64,000 bases of DNA from Geosiphon pyriformis (GCA_016748015.1 JAAOMT010000213.1:2418-66417); one strand, 5' to 3'; positions 1-10,787 are shown, counted from the stretch's first letter. A program made the numbers and translations. The notes: generated by a model from the sequence alone, not told the origin.

Positions 1-739
1 CTTGTAAGTAATCAAGAAGGTTGGTGCTAGTTGATATTGGTTCCTGCTGTTGAGTAGGATTCTTTGGTGACTGAAAATCTTCTATTCTTGAGAACCGGAC
101 AAGTGGTGAATCTGGTGTCTGTGGTTGAGCAAGTGAAGCAGGAAACGGTGTAAGGGATAGTGGTAGTTTGATATTGGTTCTTTGCTCTGGTGTTTGTAGA
201 TGTTTGGCAGTTATCTTTGGAGTTTTTGGAGTATTGGGGGTGGTGCTGAAAAGTTGTTTCTGTTTCGGTTTGCCTTTATTGCTTGTTTCTGTCTCTGATT
301 CGAAACCTAGAGAAAATTGTTGTGGGACTGGGTATTTTTCTTCACAGTATTGGATGATATTGAAATCAAGTTCTTGAAAGTAGGTGGCAATTGTTTCACT
401 GTTGAGCTCCTCAGTATTTAGACGAGAATAGTGTAGTAAGTTGTTGTAGAGGTTGCTTTTGACTTCAGTAATGTTGTAGTCTCCAAGTAGGTAGTTGTTG
501 AATCGGTTTTCGATGTATTGGTATAATGATTTCTTAAATGCCTCAATTCCGTCTTGGATGTTGAATCTTTGCTTGCAGTGAGTGTAAATCGACTGGTAGT
601 ACTCTAGAGTTGTTATGTCTGAAGCAGACGCCACTTTGAAGTTGTTGTTGCTGTGTTGTTTCCGTGGGAGAGCACCAAATGTTACCGAAGGTTTTTGGTC
701 TCTTTTCTTAAATGTTGTTGATGCTTGTTTGCTGTGAAT
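1..739 (-). CDS. Partial gag-like protein of LTR element X (runs off the window)
   Basis: On the minus strand a frame stays open from about 739 to base 1, about 246 codons, with no ATG in view. An in-frame TGA lies just upstream at 740-742, so the true start may need splicing or lie elsewhere. Helical segments include IQDGIEAFKKSLYQYIENRF and SNLYNNLLHY, followed by a Pro/Thr/Gln-rich tail. The spacing of Tyr, Phe and Leu resembles the N-terminal Gag region of the GY elements (61695-61895), so I read it as the Gag of a related but distinct LTR retrotransposon. Gag proteins assemble the cytoplasmic particle in which reverse transcription happens. This frame is intact over its visible length, unlike the GY gag genes. 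Confidence 0.55.
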   Translation of the reverse strand, partial: MHSKQASTTFKKRDQKPSVTFGALPRKQHSNNNFKVASASDITTLEYYQSIYTHCKQRFNIQDGIEAFKKSLYQYIENRFNNYLLGDYNITEVKSNLYNNLLHYSRLNTEELNSETIATYFQELDFNIIQYCEEKYPVPQQFSLGFESETETSNKGKPKQKQLFSTTPNTPKTPKITAKHLQTPEQRTNIKLPLSLTPFPASLAQPQTPDSPLVRFSRIEDFQSPKNPTQQQEPISTSTNLLDYLQ

Positions 740-856
740 TCACGTTTTTCTGGATGTGGTTGAACCTCCAGTAACTGAATTTATCTTCAAATTATCTCCT
801 ATAATTTGAACCGCTGGGCTTATAAGTGGAATGGCCAATTCCGTGCCAGTTACTTT

Positions 857-990
857 ATGTAGTTACGTTGTAGTAAACGTCAACTCTTTCCTAGGAATTG
901 CTCGTCTGGAAGCTCACTAAAAAATGTGTAGTTACTTTGCTGTGAAAGTCAACTCTTCTACAGGAATCTCGTCTGTAGGCTACCCAAATG
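857..990. repeat. Imperfect tandem duplication of about 67 bp
   Basis: The block starting at 857 (ATGTAGTTACGTTGTAGTAA) recurs from about 924 (ATGTGTAGTTACTTTGCTGT). Both copies then carry GTCAACTCTT and CTCGTCTG. The duplication sits in the leader of element X, between the LTR and gag. Confidence 0.6.
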
Positions 991-1348
991 ATTATGATAA
1001 GAAAAGAAAGAGAAAAATAAAAGAAACGTAAAGAAATAGAATTTTGTCAAGGAAACGTTTTCTATCCAGGCCTGGAGTCACTAACAGATTACTGAAATTG
1101 GTAGCTAATCAATTTCAAAATGTTAGTTGTGTTGAGAGAATTTCAAGTGTAATAATCAAAGGATTTGGTTTTCGAATATTTAATTTTTATTTGAGATATG
1201 TAAAAAGTGATTTGTTCTAATTAAGATACCTAAAGTAAGATACTATGGTAAGATATGAGAAGATACATTTTCTTGAAGAGAGAAGCTCTTCTTTTATACA
1301 ACTTGTTGTAGTACTAGTCTTTGAACTTGCACTTTTTCTCTTTTCTAG

Positions 1349-1430
1349 AATTTCGGTGAACTAAAGATACATTTCGGCAAACTATGAATTATTTCGGCCA
1401 ATTTCCATTAATTTCGGCGAATTTTTGCTA
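1349..1430. repeat. Four spaced ATTTCGG motifs
   Basis: ATTTCGG followed by C or T occurs four times in about 80 bp of the presumed LTR of element X. The motifs are short and unequally spaced. An array inside an LTR could be a regulatory cluster, but nothing here proves it. Confidence 0.45.
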
Positions 1431-1630
1431 TGTTATATGGTTCAGGGTATTGTGTAAATTGATCATCTCAATTTCTATGGTCCAAATCGGGTTATTGATT
1501 AAATGATGATAATTGCTAATTTGATTAAATAATAAGTGAAATTCGAAACGATAATAATATATGCTAATTAATGATAGGAATTATAAAGGAAATTTCATGC
1601 TAATTAATAGCTAAAATTCTACTGGTAACA

Positions 1631-2460
1631 TCGTCCATAGAGCAGATAAAAGAGTTCATAACTTGTTATATCATGATTCACAATTTTGTAGGCAAACAAA
1701 GCTGAAGGCAATACTTTGTCTCATAGATTGGTTTCTTCACTGGTTTTGGCTAGGGTTTCACATAGTGTTCTATTGAAATGTTCCACTAGGCCATTTGTTT
1801 GGAAGTGATAAGGAGAAGAGAGTTTATGATGTATTCCCATTTTTCTGCAAAGTTCTTCAACCAGTGTATTGAGAAAAGCTCTTCCTCTGTCAGATAAAAG
1901 TTCTTTGGGGCAACCATGGCGACAAATGATATCTTCATAAATGAAATTGGCAATTGAGACTACTGTTTGATCTGGGGTGGCTCTTGCTTCTATCCACTTT
2001 GTAAGATAGTCGGTAGTTGTGATAATGTATCTGTTGCCATTAGGAATTACTGTTAAAAGTCCAACAACATCTATACCAATTCTGTCAAATGGTTGACCAA
2101 CAGAGATTGGATGGATATCTTTCTTGTGATTGGGTTTTCCTCTTTTTTGGCAGATATTACAGGTTTTAATGTATTCAGCAATGTTTTTTCCCAAGGTAGG
2201 CCAATAATAGCGAGCTAAAGTTTTCTGAATTGTTTTTGTTTTTCCAAAGTGTCCAGCTAATGGATCAGTGTGCATATTGTAGATCATGATTTCTTTTTCA
2301 TCAAATCTAATGACTCTTTGGGGGTGGTCAGGATCTTTTTTATTTCTTTTATATAACTGGTTCTGGCAAATCAAATAGAAATTTGATTGTTTGCGCAAAT
2401 GTTCTCTTTGCTGTCAAGTATAGTTTGGTGGGTATTGTCCTTTACCCAAAAATTCCATTA
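1631..2460 (-). pseudogene. GY1 integrase
   Basis: The longest open piece is 1721-2398. The H2C2 zinc domain (HTDPLAGHFG, then CNICQKRGKP) is followed by the catalytic core with Asp in IGIDVVG, Asp in LLSDRGRAF and Glu in GLVEHFNRT, so the D,D,E triad is present. Integrase inserts the cDNA into the host genome. The frame breaks twice: a TGA near 2415 separates the linker, and a TGA at about 1719 replaces the Trp of NLWDKV seen in GY5. Downstream sequence continues in frame to 1631, where element X interrupts it, so the C-terminal module is lost. The true protein is a pol polyprotein, so no start codon is expected. Confidence 0.85.
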
Positions 2461-3411
2461 AGGCAGAGTAGTTGTCCAAGTCCATTATTGTGTTTGTTTG
2501 TGGAGGAGTTACAAATAATTAAGTTGGTTTGATTTGAGGGGGTTTTATTATCACTAGATGGTAAATTTGGAGAGAGCATCGGCGTTTTGATGATTAGCTT
2601 CTTTGCGGTGTTGAATATCATAGTCGAATTCATCCAAGTGGAGTATTCAGCGAGTTATCCATTTATGTTTCAGGTTTCTTTTGTTGCATAGCCAAACCAA
2701 AGCTTAGTGATCTGTTACCACCAAAAATTTTACACCCTTAAGATATTTGTCCCAGTAGCTGGTAGCCCAAACTACTGCTAAGCATTCTTGCTCAGTAACT
2801 GAGTAGTTTCTTTCTGCTGATGTGAGAGTTCTACTGGCATATACTATGGCGTGTTTTCTGTTATTTTCATCTTTCTGGGAAAGAACAGCACCAAGTTCAT
2901 AGTCAGATGTATCAGTGTGGAAGATAAAAGATCGATCCAGATTAGGTTGCATGAGGATGGGTTCTGTAACCAGTTTTTCCTTCAGAATTTCAAATGCTTT
3001 TTGTTGATGAGTGCCCCAGTAATAATTGATGTTTTTTCTAAGTAGTTGATTAAAAGAAGCAGCAATTTTGGAGAAATCCTTGACAAACTTGCAATAATAA
3101 GAGGCCAAACCAAGAAAAGAGCATAGTTCATAAACATTCATTGGTTGTCTAATGTTTTGAACTTTTTCAATTTTGGCTGGATCAGGGAAGATTCTATCTT
3201 TTGTAATAAGGTGGCCAAGGAACTGGGTGGATTGATGTCCAAAGAATAATTTGATTGAATTGATCTTAAGGCCAGCATTTCTAAGGAGGTCAAAAACCTT
3301 TTGCAAATGTTTAAGGTGTTCATCCCAGGTTTTTGAGTATACCATTATGTCGTCCAAGTAGACTAGAACAAAGTTTTCTTTTACTGATTCAAATACTTTG
3401 TCCATTAAGCG
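2461..3411 (-). pseudogene. GY1 reverse transcriptase (C half) and RNase H
   Basis: The open piece 2704-3405 starts within RT at LMDKVFESV and carries the intact catalytic box YLDD (3349-3360). RNase H follows, with Asp in HTDTSDYELG, Glu in TEQECLAVVW and Asp in VVTDH. A stop directly after VVTDH replaces the Gln codon of other copies (CAA to TAA). A linker with further stops runs to integrase. RT and RNase H copy the element RNA to DNA. The RT is divided from its N-terminal half by one nonsense codon at 3409-3411. Confidence 0.85.
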
Positions 3412-4730
3412 TTAAAAGGTGGGAGGAGCATTTGTGAGACCAAAAGACATGACTGTAAATTTGTAGGTGTCATACTTGGTGATGAAGGCAGTTTTCTTTC
3501 TGCTTTCTGGATCCATCTCTACTTGCCAGAATCCAGCAGTTAAGTCAATGGTTGAGAAGAAAGTGGCACTATGGAATTGGTCTAGCATTGCATCAATCTT
3601 GGAAAGTAGGTACATGTCTCTTTCAGTAATGGCATTTAATTGGCGATAGTCAACACAAAAGTGTAGAGTTTCTCCTTTCTTGGATACCACTACAACTGGG
3701 AATGCCCATTCACTCTTGGTTTCCTGTATGAATCCAAGGTTTTTCATTTGGGTTATTTCCTTTTTAATAAACTCATTATTGTGCCAGTTGGATTGATAGG
3801 GCTTCAAATGGATGGGACGAGTTTCTCTGGTGATGATGGTGTGTTGTATCACATGTGTACGTCCAGGAGGTTCACCTTCTTTTGAGACAACTGGGCTGTT
3901 TCTAGCCAGCAGATTTTCAATGTCTATCTTTCTTTTTTCTGGAGAGAGTTCTCTTTGTTCTACAACCAGTGATTGGATTTCAGGTGATTTGTTTTCAAAG
4001 GACTTTTGGACTTCTTTTATTTCCTCACAGGGTATCAAGCTGATTGGTTCCCAATCTTTGTAATAGATTAGGCAGAACATGCATTCATTGCTAGGAGAAT
4101 ACAATGGTTTGTCACACCTGCACCGAGCACAAGGATTATGCCACCAATAACTGTATTTGGCTTTCTTGCCTGGCTTTCTGTCAAAGGTTCTTCTGAGCAT
4201 GTCATAATAAGGCCAGCAGATTAGCTTGCCATTGACAATGATTCCTTTTTTATCTGCCTTGACATTATCCAGTGGTTTGCCATTGCTGGTGAAGATGGTA
4301 TAGGTGAGTTCAGCAGTTTCTTCTTGTTCTTCTTCTTCCTCACTTTCTTCATCATCTGATTCATCTAATCTATTTTCTTTTGGGCTCTGCTTGGGTACTG
4401 GGAGAGTTGTCCAATGGCGACACTTAACCACAATGGGTTTCTCACCACATCTGATGTTTAGTTCACAGAGTTCATAATCAAGCAAAGCTTTTGCTTTCTT
4501 GAGCCATTTATTGCCAACAATGATGGTGTATTCTTTCACTTCAAATACTTCCATATCAGTTTCAATGCTGATGCCATTAATGTGGACAGGAATAGCTTTG
4601 GCTATGCCAAGCCCTTTTTTCTTATCACCATGCACATTGGTCATTGGTCGTGTGGATGGTTCATCAATTTTTCTGCCAATTGCTTCAAAAAAGTGTTTAG
4701 CAATAATACTAACAGATAATCCACTGTTTA
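3412..4730 (-). pseudogene. GY1 protease and reverse transcriptase (N half)
   Basis: An uninterrupted frame reads, from its 5' end, a protease core SGLSVSIIAKHFF, an acidic Glu-rich linker, a Cys-rich patch (CARCRCDKPLYSPSNECMFC), then RT with VVVVSKKGETLHFCVDYRQL, motif A FFSTIDLTAGFWQV and motif B FGLTNAPPTF. The protease active site reads NSG instead of DSG, so the catalytic Asp is replaced. Sequence upstream of 4731 belongs to a different locus joined by an adapter, so residues predicted there (a SLIHI run) are artificial. Confidence 0.85.
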
Positions 4731-4749
4731 AGATGTGTATAAGAGACAG
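4731..4749. other. Tn5/Nextera mosaic-end adapter (artificial join)
   Basis: The 19 bases AGATGTGTATAAGAGACAG are identical to the Tn5 transposase mosaic end used in Nextera libraries. They lie between a protease codon of GY1 and position 47 of an LTR-1. In translation they give the MCIRDR and SLIHI peptides known from adapter contamination. This is a library or assembly artefact, not biology. Confidence 0.95.
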
Positions 4750-5430
4750 GTATTGTATGGTGATGAAAATAAACAAAGAGGGAATTACAATAAGGGAGCG
4801 AATTGAATAAGTAGGAATTCAATGTGCGTAATCAGTTTCATAAAAATCACAGTCGCTAATCTTTTCTTAAATCTGAAGGTAGAGGAATAGTCCGTGATTG
4901 TCAACAAGATAACACCACTACTATTATTCTATGCCTCAACTTGGCAATTCTTAGAATCAATAACAGGTATTGTTGTGCTTTTCAATCATTTTTTTATTCA
5001 ATAAATTACAAGAGCAAGCCAATTACTTCTCAGGCTAATTCTAACAAACACAAATCAAGAAGGGGAAAAGATAAGGTATGTGAATGCCAACAAGTAAATA
5101 CTTGAAGGTAAGGAAAGGGGAATAAGCGATTATAAGAGGAAGTAATTGATATTGTTTATTTTGTTACTTTGATCATGTCATTCTACAGCTAAAGGAATCA
5201 TCACTTATATAGCTATCTAAAGTGGTCAACGACCAGGTCAACAATCAAGTCAATAATCAGGTCAACAATTAGGTCAACAATCAGGTCATTGATCAGGTCA
5301 ATGATCAGGTCAACGGTCAGGTCATTGATTAGGTCAATGATCACTATCTAAAAATAAGGTGGCTAATTATATGACATCAGTGGCTAATACATGTGATAAC
5401 TAATAAAAACTATGGGTTTCAACCATAACA
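4750..5430 (-). repeat. LTR-1 (subtype a), 5' 46 bp missing in plus-strand view
   Basis: It matches the complete solo LTR at 46120-46785 from that LTR's position 47 onward and ends TAACA at 5430. Read on the minus strand it starts TGTTATGGTTGAAACCC and lies directly against a truncated GY2 integrase. The missing end coincides with the adapter join. It contains ten 12-bp units (5224-5343) and, on the minus strand, a TATATAAG box next to them. Confidence 0.9.
5224..5343. repeat. 12-bp minisatellite, 10 units
   Basis: Ten consecutive 12-mers of the form GGTCAATGATCA, variants included, lie just upstream of the LTR TATA box in transcriptional orientation (minus strand). Confidence 0.9.
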
Positions 5431-5700
5431 ATATACTCAGCAATGTCTTTTCCCAAGGTAGGCCAATAATAGCGAGTTAGAGTTTTCTGAATTGTTTTTG
5501 TTTTTCCAAAGTGTTCAGCTAATGGATCAGTGTGCATGTTATAGATCACAATTTTTCTTTCTTCAAATCTTATAACTCTCTGGGGGTGGTCAGGATCTTT
5601 TCTGTTTCTTTTGTATAGTTGGTTCTGGCAGATTAAATAGAAATTTGATTGTTTGCGCAAATGTTCTCTTTGCTGTCAATTGTATTTCAGTGAGTATTGT
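5431..5700 (-). pseudogene. GY2 integrase N-terminal fragment
   Basis: The frame reads RKQSNFYLICQNQLYKRN, then HTDPLAEHFGKTKTIQKTL and YYWPTLGKDIAEYI, the His half of the integrase zinc domain. It then runs into LTR sequence, so the Cys pair and the whole catalytic core are absent. Confidence 0.85.
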
Positions 5701-5899
5701 TCTTTACCCAAAAATTTCATTAAGGTAGAGTAGTTGTCCAAGTCCATTATCGTGTTTGGTTGTGAGAGAATTACTAATAATTAGGTTGGTTTGGTTTGAG
5801 ATAGTTGTATTGTCACTGGATGGTAAGTCTAGAGAGAGCATCAGTGTTTTGATGATATGCTTCTTTGTGATGTTAAATGTCATAATCGAATTCATTCAA

Positions 5900-7310
5900 G
5901 TGGAGTATTCAGTGAGTTATTCTTTTATGTTCCAGCTTCTTTTTGTTGTGTAACCAAACCAAAGCTTGGTGATCTGTTACCACCAAAAACTTTACTCTTA
6001 GAAGATACTTATCCCAATAACTGGTAACCCAAACTATTGCTAAGCATTCCTGCTCAGTAACTGAATAGTTCTGTTCTGCTAGTGTAAGGATTCTACTGGC
6101 ATATGCTATTGCATGTTTTCTGCCATCTTCATCTTTTTGTGACAGAACAGCACCAAGTCCATAACCAAATGCATCAGTATGAAGGATAAAAAGTTGATCC
6201 AGATCAGGTTGCTTGAAAATAGGTTCTGTAACCAATTTTTCTTTGAGAGTTTCAAATGCTTTCTGCTGATATGTACCCCAGTAGTAATTAATATTTTTCC
6301 TAAGTAGCTGATTGAATGGAGAGACAATTTTGGAAAAATCCTTGACAAATTTCTGATAATAAGAAGCCAAACCAAAGAAAAAGTGCAGTTCATGAACATT
6401 CATTGGTTGTCTAATGTTTTGGACTTTTTCAATCTTGGCTGGGTCAGAAAAGATTCCATTCTTTGTAATAAGATGGCCAAGAAATTGGGTTGATTACTGT
6501 CTAAAGAAAGATTTGATTGGGTTTATCTTAAGGCCAGCATTTCTAAGGAGGTCAAAAACCTTTTGCAAATGTTCAAGATGTTTATCCCAGGTTTTTGAGT
6601 ACACTATTATGTTATTCAAATAAACCAGAACAAAATTTTTTTTCACTGATTCAAATACTTTGTCCATTAAGCATTGAAAGGTGGGAGGAGCATTGGTGAG
6701 ACCAAAAGGCATGACTGTAAATTCATAGGTGCCATACTTGGTTATGAAGGTGGTTTTCTTCCAACTTTCTAGATTCATCTCTACTTGTCAAAATCCAGCA
6801 GTTAGATCAATGGTTGAGAAGAAAGCAGCACCCTTAAATTGATTTAGCATTGCATCAATTTTGGGAAGTAGGTACATGTCTCTTTTAGTAATGACATTTA
6901 ATTGGCAATAATCGACACAGAAGTGCAGAGTTCCACCTTTTTTGGATACCACTACAACTGGGAAAGCCTATTCACTCTTGGTTTTTTGTATGAATCCAAA
7001 ATCTTTCATTCATTTTATTTCTTTCTTGATGAATTCATTATTGTGATGATTGAATTGATATGGCTTTAGATAGATGGGACGAGTTTCTCTGGTGGTGATA
7101 GTGTGTTGTATTACATGAGTTTGTTCAGGAGTATCACTTTCTTTTGAAATAACTGGGCTGTTTCTAGCCAGCAGATTTTCAATGTCTATTTTTCTTTCTT
7201 CTGGAGAGGGTTCTCTTTGTTCTATAACTAGTGATTGAATCTTAAGTGGTTCATTTTCAAAGGACTTTTGAACTTCTTTCAATTCTTCTCTAGGTATCAA
7301 ACTGATTGGT
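5900..7310 (-). pseudogene. GY2 reverse transcriptase and RNase H
   Basis: RT motif pieces are spread over broken frames: ILTAGF-type motif A near 6790-6830, VMPFGLTNAPPTF near 6690-6720, and the catalytic box reads YLNN (about 6610) with both Asp residues changed to Asn. RNase H (5909-6403) keeps HTDAFGYGLG, TEQECLAIVW and VVTDHQALVW. The N-terminal linker of RT (7010-7300) still reads VIQHTITTRETRPIYLKPYQ. Stops at 6490 and 6785 and an altered zone at 6965-7010 interrupt the frame. Confidence 0.85.
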
Positions 7311-8409
7311 TCTCAATCTTTGTAATATATCAGGCATGATTTGTATTCATCACTTGAAGAATACAAGGGTTGGTTGCACCAGCATCAGGCACAAGAACCA
7401 TGCCACCAATAATGGTACTTGGCTTTTTTGCCAGGTTTTTGGTCAAAGGTTCTTCTAAGAATATCATAGTAGGGCCAGCAGATCAGCCTACCATTCACAA
7501 TAATTCCTTCTTTGTTAGCTTTGACATTGTCTAGTGGCTTGCCATTGCTGGTGAAGGTAGTATATGCGAGTTTAGTGGTTTCTTCTTGTTCCTCTTGTTC
7601 TTCTTTTTCATCACTCTTTTTATCATCTAATTTATCTGATTGTTTTTTTTCTTGATTCTGTTTGTTTGCTGGGGGAGTTGTCCAATGGCAGCATTTAATT
7701 ACTATGGGCTTCTCACCACATCTGATGGTTAATTCACACAGTTTATAGTCGAGTAAGGCTTTTGCTTTCTTGAGTCACTAATTGTCAACAATGATGGTAT
7801 ATTTCTTTGTTTTAGAAACCTCCATATTAGTTTTAATGCTGATGTCATTGATGTGGACAGGAATAGCTTTGGCAATACCAAGACTTTTTTTTTATTGTTA
7901 TGTATATTAGTCATAGGTCTGGTGGAAGGTTCATCAATTTTTCTGCCAATTGCTTCTAAGAAATGTTTGGCAATGACACTCACAGATGATCCACTGTTTA
8001 GGATCAAGTCAATGAAATAACCAGCCACTTGGGCTTTGCAAATTAAAGAGGTAATGTTGCTGTTGTCAGTAAGTTCAGCTTGACAAAAGCATTTGTTGGT
8101 TTTTGGTATTTTCTTCTTGAGAATCAGAGATTTGTGGAGATTTTTTTTAAACTGTGGATGGATTATTAGTTGGCCAAAGGTAATATGTGCTGGAGTTTTC
8201 ATGAGATCTTTAACAACAGAATAAGATCCAGATTTTTGTACTATTTCTGGGGGTTTTAGCTTTGGAGGATTCTTAAAAACTTTAGCCTTTGGTGGCTTAT
8301 TATTATCAGCAGTTGATGTAGATGGTTTGTTTGGATCCAAAACAAAATCAACTTTGGCTTTTTTCTTCTTTCTTGTTGATTCTGTGGTGTTAATTGCTAG
8401 TTTATTCAT
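7311..8409 (-). pseudogene. GY2 protease region
   Basis: The open piece 7729-8409 begins with a Lys-rich segment (ESTRKKKKAKVDFVLDP), then KTPAHITFGQL and the protease core AGYFIDLILNSGSSVSVI. The active-site DSG is NSG (about 7997), so the protease is predicted dead. The frame shifts at about 7890 in a run of T. The downstream Cys-rich patch and acidic linker can be followed to 7311 in other frames. Confidence 0.8.
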
Positions 8410-8492
8410 GTTATGGTCATCATCAGTTAAGTTAAAAGTGTAAAAGAGATTTTCTTCTGGTTGGCTTGCACTCTCACTCTTTGGAGGTGCAC

Positions 8493-10046
8493 CTACCAGT
8501 TTAAAGACTGATAAACAGTGGCTTCAACTAGGAGATCCTCTCCAAAAAAATTGATATTGGCATGATTAGGTCTTTGATTGGGGGCATTGTTGTTAATGAT
8601 TCTGTTGTTTTGGTTATTATTGATTCTGGGAGCTGAAGAGGGTAAGGGAAGATTGTTGCAATCTCTTGAAAAATGTCCAGTTAATCCACAGCAATAGCAC
8701 ACAGGTGGACCACAATTTTGTTGTCTTTGATAAGGTGGTTGCTGAGGTTGATTGAAGCATGGCTCAAATCTGGGTCTTTGGAGTTGCTGGTTATCTCTGA
8801 CTGCTTGGGCTAATGGTTCTAATAGCCAAGCAAGATTTGCTGTAAGTTTATCTATCAACTGTTTATTTGGGTCTTGAGTTTGGGCAGTAAAAGAAGTAGC
8901 AGCCATTTGGGGAGCAGAAGCCATAACAGGAGCAGGAGCAAAAACTAGAAGTGTGGATCCCAAGTGCATTCTTTGGTTGTCTTCAATTCTTTGGACAAGT
9001 TCAATGGCCATGTTTATTGTAGGATTATCTTTTAGAGCCAAGAGAGGCCAAAAAGCATAGAATAAGTTAGTTTTCAATCCTTTTGTAAAAGAATGAATCT
9101 TTTGTTTTTCTGTCCAGTTTCTTTTAGAGTCTACTCGTTTGATTAACTTTCTGATTGCTTTGGCATATTCAGTTACTACTTTTCTTAGACTTTAAGTTTT
9201 TTTTTCCAATTCTATGCACTATTTGGATATCAAGATTAGGATTCTGAACTTGTTTTCAAACTGGGTTGTGAAAGAAGTGTTGTTTTCTCTAGCATTTGCT
9301 GGCATCTATCTAATAATTCTTTGATGGGCATTGGCATCAGTTTCCTGTGAGAACCAGGTGGCAGGGGAGTCTTGAAGATAGCCACCAACAATTTGAAACT
9401 TGTACTCATCATTGTATTGGTTAGCTGTAGCAGCTTTCTCAAAGTCATCCAACCATTTAATTGGATCTTGTGCATCACTTCTAAATAATGGTAGTGAAGT
9501 GTTGTTTCTTCATCCCAAGGCAGTTTGTATACCTTGGAGGGCAGCCAGGATGTTTGCTTTTATTGGATTTTGGGCCATTGGTTCAGGAGTTACTGTTTGT
9601 GTAGAGTGCTCTAATTCACTTGAAAAAATATCAAAAATAGAGGCAGTTTGGTAACTTTTTTCTTCTGTTTCAAAGGGATTTTCAGCTAGTTGGTGAGCAG
9701 CAATCCAAATATGGATTTAATGATTCAGATATTCGAAATCAGGGGGCTGTTGTTCAAAGGTTGTGAAGTATAAGAGCTGATTGATGCTGGTATTTCTTTC
9801 TTCAAAATTGTTTTCAAAATAAGCTTGATCAAAGTAATAGATAGTATAAGCTGTGTAGATTTCAGCTGAATGCTTGTTCAGAAACCAGTTCCAAAAGTCT
9901 TGGAATTGTCTACTGGATTGTTCTTCAACAGGGAAACAGATCAAGCAGGAGGGCAGAGAATTGAGTTCAATAAACTCTAGGTTATTTCTGTTGTATGCTG
10001 CCAAGTGTTCTTCTGATTGCTGTGACAAGTATGAATAATCACCCAT
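8493..10046 (-). pseudogene. GY2 gag
   Basis: Gag starts at ATG 10044-10046 (MGDYSYLSQQSEEHL), 52 bp inside the 5' LTR. The order is an N-terminal domain (9717-10046), the retrotransposon gag domain in broken frames (9236-9700), a Pro/Ala/Gln-rich region, and a CCHC zinc knuckle CYCCGLTGHFSRDC near 8660-8710. Stops after EYLNH and frameshifts near 9190 and 9500 break it. The protein would bind element RNA and form the particle shell. Confidence 0.85.
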
Positions 10047-10098
10047 ACAATGAGGAAATAAGTGAATTTTTATAACCTCACAGAGAACACTACTTTTA

Positions 10099-10787
10099 TG
10101 TTACGGGTTGGAGTAACAAGCTAATGGATAGCAAGAGAGAACAAAATTGTAAGGTGATGAAAATAATCAAAGAGAAATTCAACTTTAAAGAGTGAATTGA
10201 ATAAGTATGGATTCAATGTGCGAGATTAGTCTCATAAAATATCTTAGTCACTATTCTTTTCAAAGGTAACTGAGGAATCTGAAGGTAGAGGAATAGTTCG
10301 TACTGTCAACAATTGATCACCACTGGTATAATTCTATGCCTCACGTCAGTGCTCTTAGAATTCAATATCAGATATCAACTTGTGCTTTTCAGTCATGTTT
10401 ATTCAAATAATCTTCAAATGCTACAATTATATATGTCAGGAAAAGACCAACAAGTAATTTTTTATCTTTAAGATGTTCAAATACTTGAAGGTAGGGAAAA
10501 AGAAATTAGCAATAAGAGAAGGATTGTGATGAAAGTTGTTATTTTATTTATTCTTAATTATTCAGATGCTTGTTATTACATACTTTTCTACAGTTAAGAG
10601 ATTCATTGCTTATATAACTATCAAAAATGGTTAATGATCAGGTCAATAATCAGATCAACAGTCAGGTCAATGGTCAGGTCATTGATCAGGTCAATGATTA
10701 CTTTCTAAAAATAGTGTGGCTAATCATATGACATCAGTGGCTAATACATGTGATAATTAATATAAAGTATAGATCTCAACCATAACA
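10099..10787 (-). repeat. LTR-1 (subtype b), 5' LTR of GY2
   Basis: Plus-strand ends are TGTTACGGGTTGG and CTCAACCATAACA, giving a 689-bp LTR. GY2 gag begins 52 bp to its left, so it is the 5' LTR. Its right end joins the inside of an older LTR-1a, showing a nested insertion. Six 12-bp units occupy 10629-10700. Confidence 0.92.
10629..10700. repeat. 12-bp minisatellite, 6 units
   Basis: Six GGTCAATGATCA-type 12-mers beside the LTR TATA region. Confidence 0.9.

Larger units (their letters stand above)
740..1630 (-). repeat. 5' LTR and leader of element X
   Basis: This stretch has no ORF and lies directly upstream of the gag-like frame. Its right end reads TGTTACCAGT on the minus strand (1630 to 1621), a typical LTR start, and it abuts integrase sequence of GY1 without overlap. 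I infer an LTR plus untranslated leader of element X inserted into GY1. The LTR/leader boundary is not resolved. It holds two internal repeats listed separately. Confidence 0.5.
1631..4730 (-). mobile_element. GY1: Ty3/gypsy pol fragment
   Basis: Minus-strand Ty3/gypsy pol in the order protease, reverse transcriptase, RNase H, integrase. The 3' end is cut by element X at 1630. The 5' end stops inside the protease at an artificial adapter join (4731-4749), so gag and both LTRs are missing. It is the GY copy with the best preserved catalytic residues: YLDD in RT and D,D,E in integrase. Confidence 0.9.
5431..10098 (-). mobile_element. GY2: Ty3/gypsy gag-pol, 3' truncated
   Basis: Minus-strand element with gag, protease, RT, RNase H and the N-terminal part of integrase. 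Its 5' LTR is 10099-10787. Integrase is cut after AEYI at 5431 by an LTR-1 in the same orientation. Frameshifts and stops break every gene, and both catalytic Asp residues of RT are Asn. Confidence 0.9.

Noticed and set aside
168-377. Plus-strand frame of about 70 codons at the left edge
   Set aside because: It is the antisense shadow of the better supported minus-strand gag-like frame, which is longer and has domain resemblance.
2851-3045. Plus-strand frame over GY1 RNase H
   Set aside because: Antisense shadow; equivalents appear opposite RNase H in GY4.
4499-4810. A plus-strand frame of about 103 codons across 4731-4749
   Set aside because: It is antisense to GY1 protease and contains the MCIRDR adapter peptide.
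5224-5343. Regular 12-bp repeats as a CRISPR array
   Set aside because: Units are contiguous without spacers, they lie in LTRs, and the DNA is eukaryotic.
5224-5343. AGGTCA units as nuclear-receptor half-sites
   Set aside because: The hexamer is short and part of a repeat; I know of no matching receptor family expected in such fungi.
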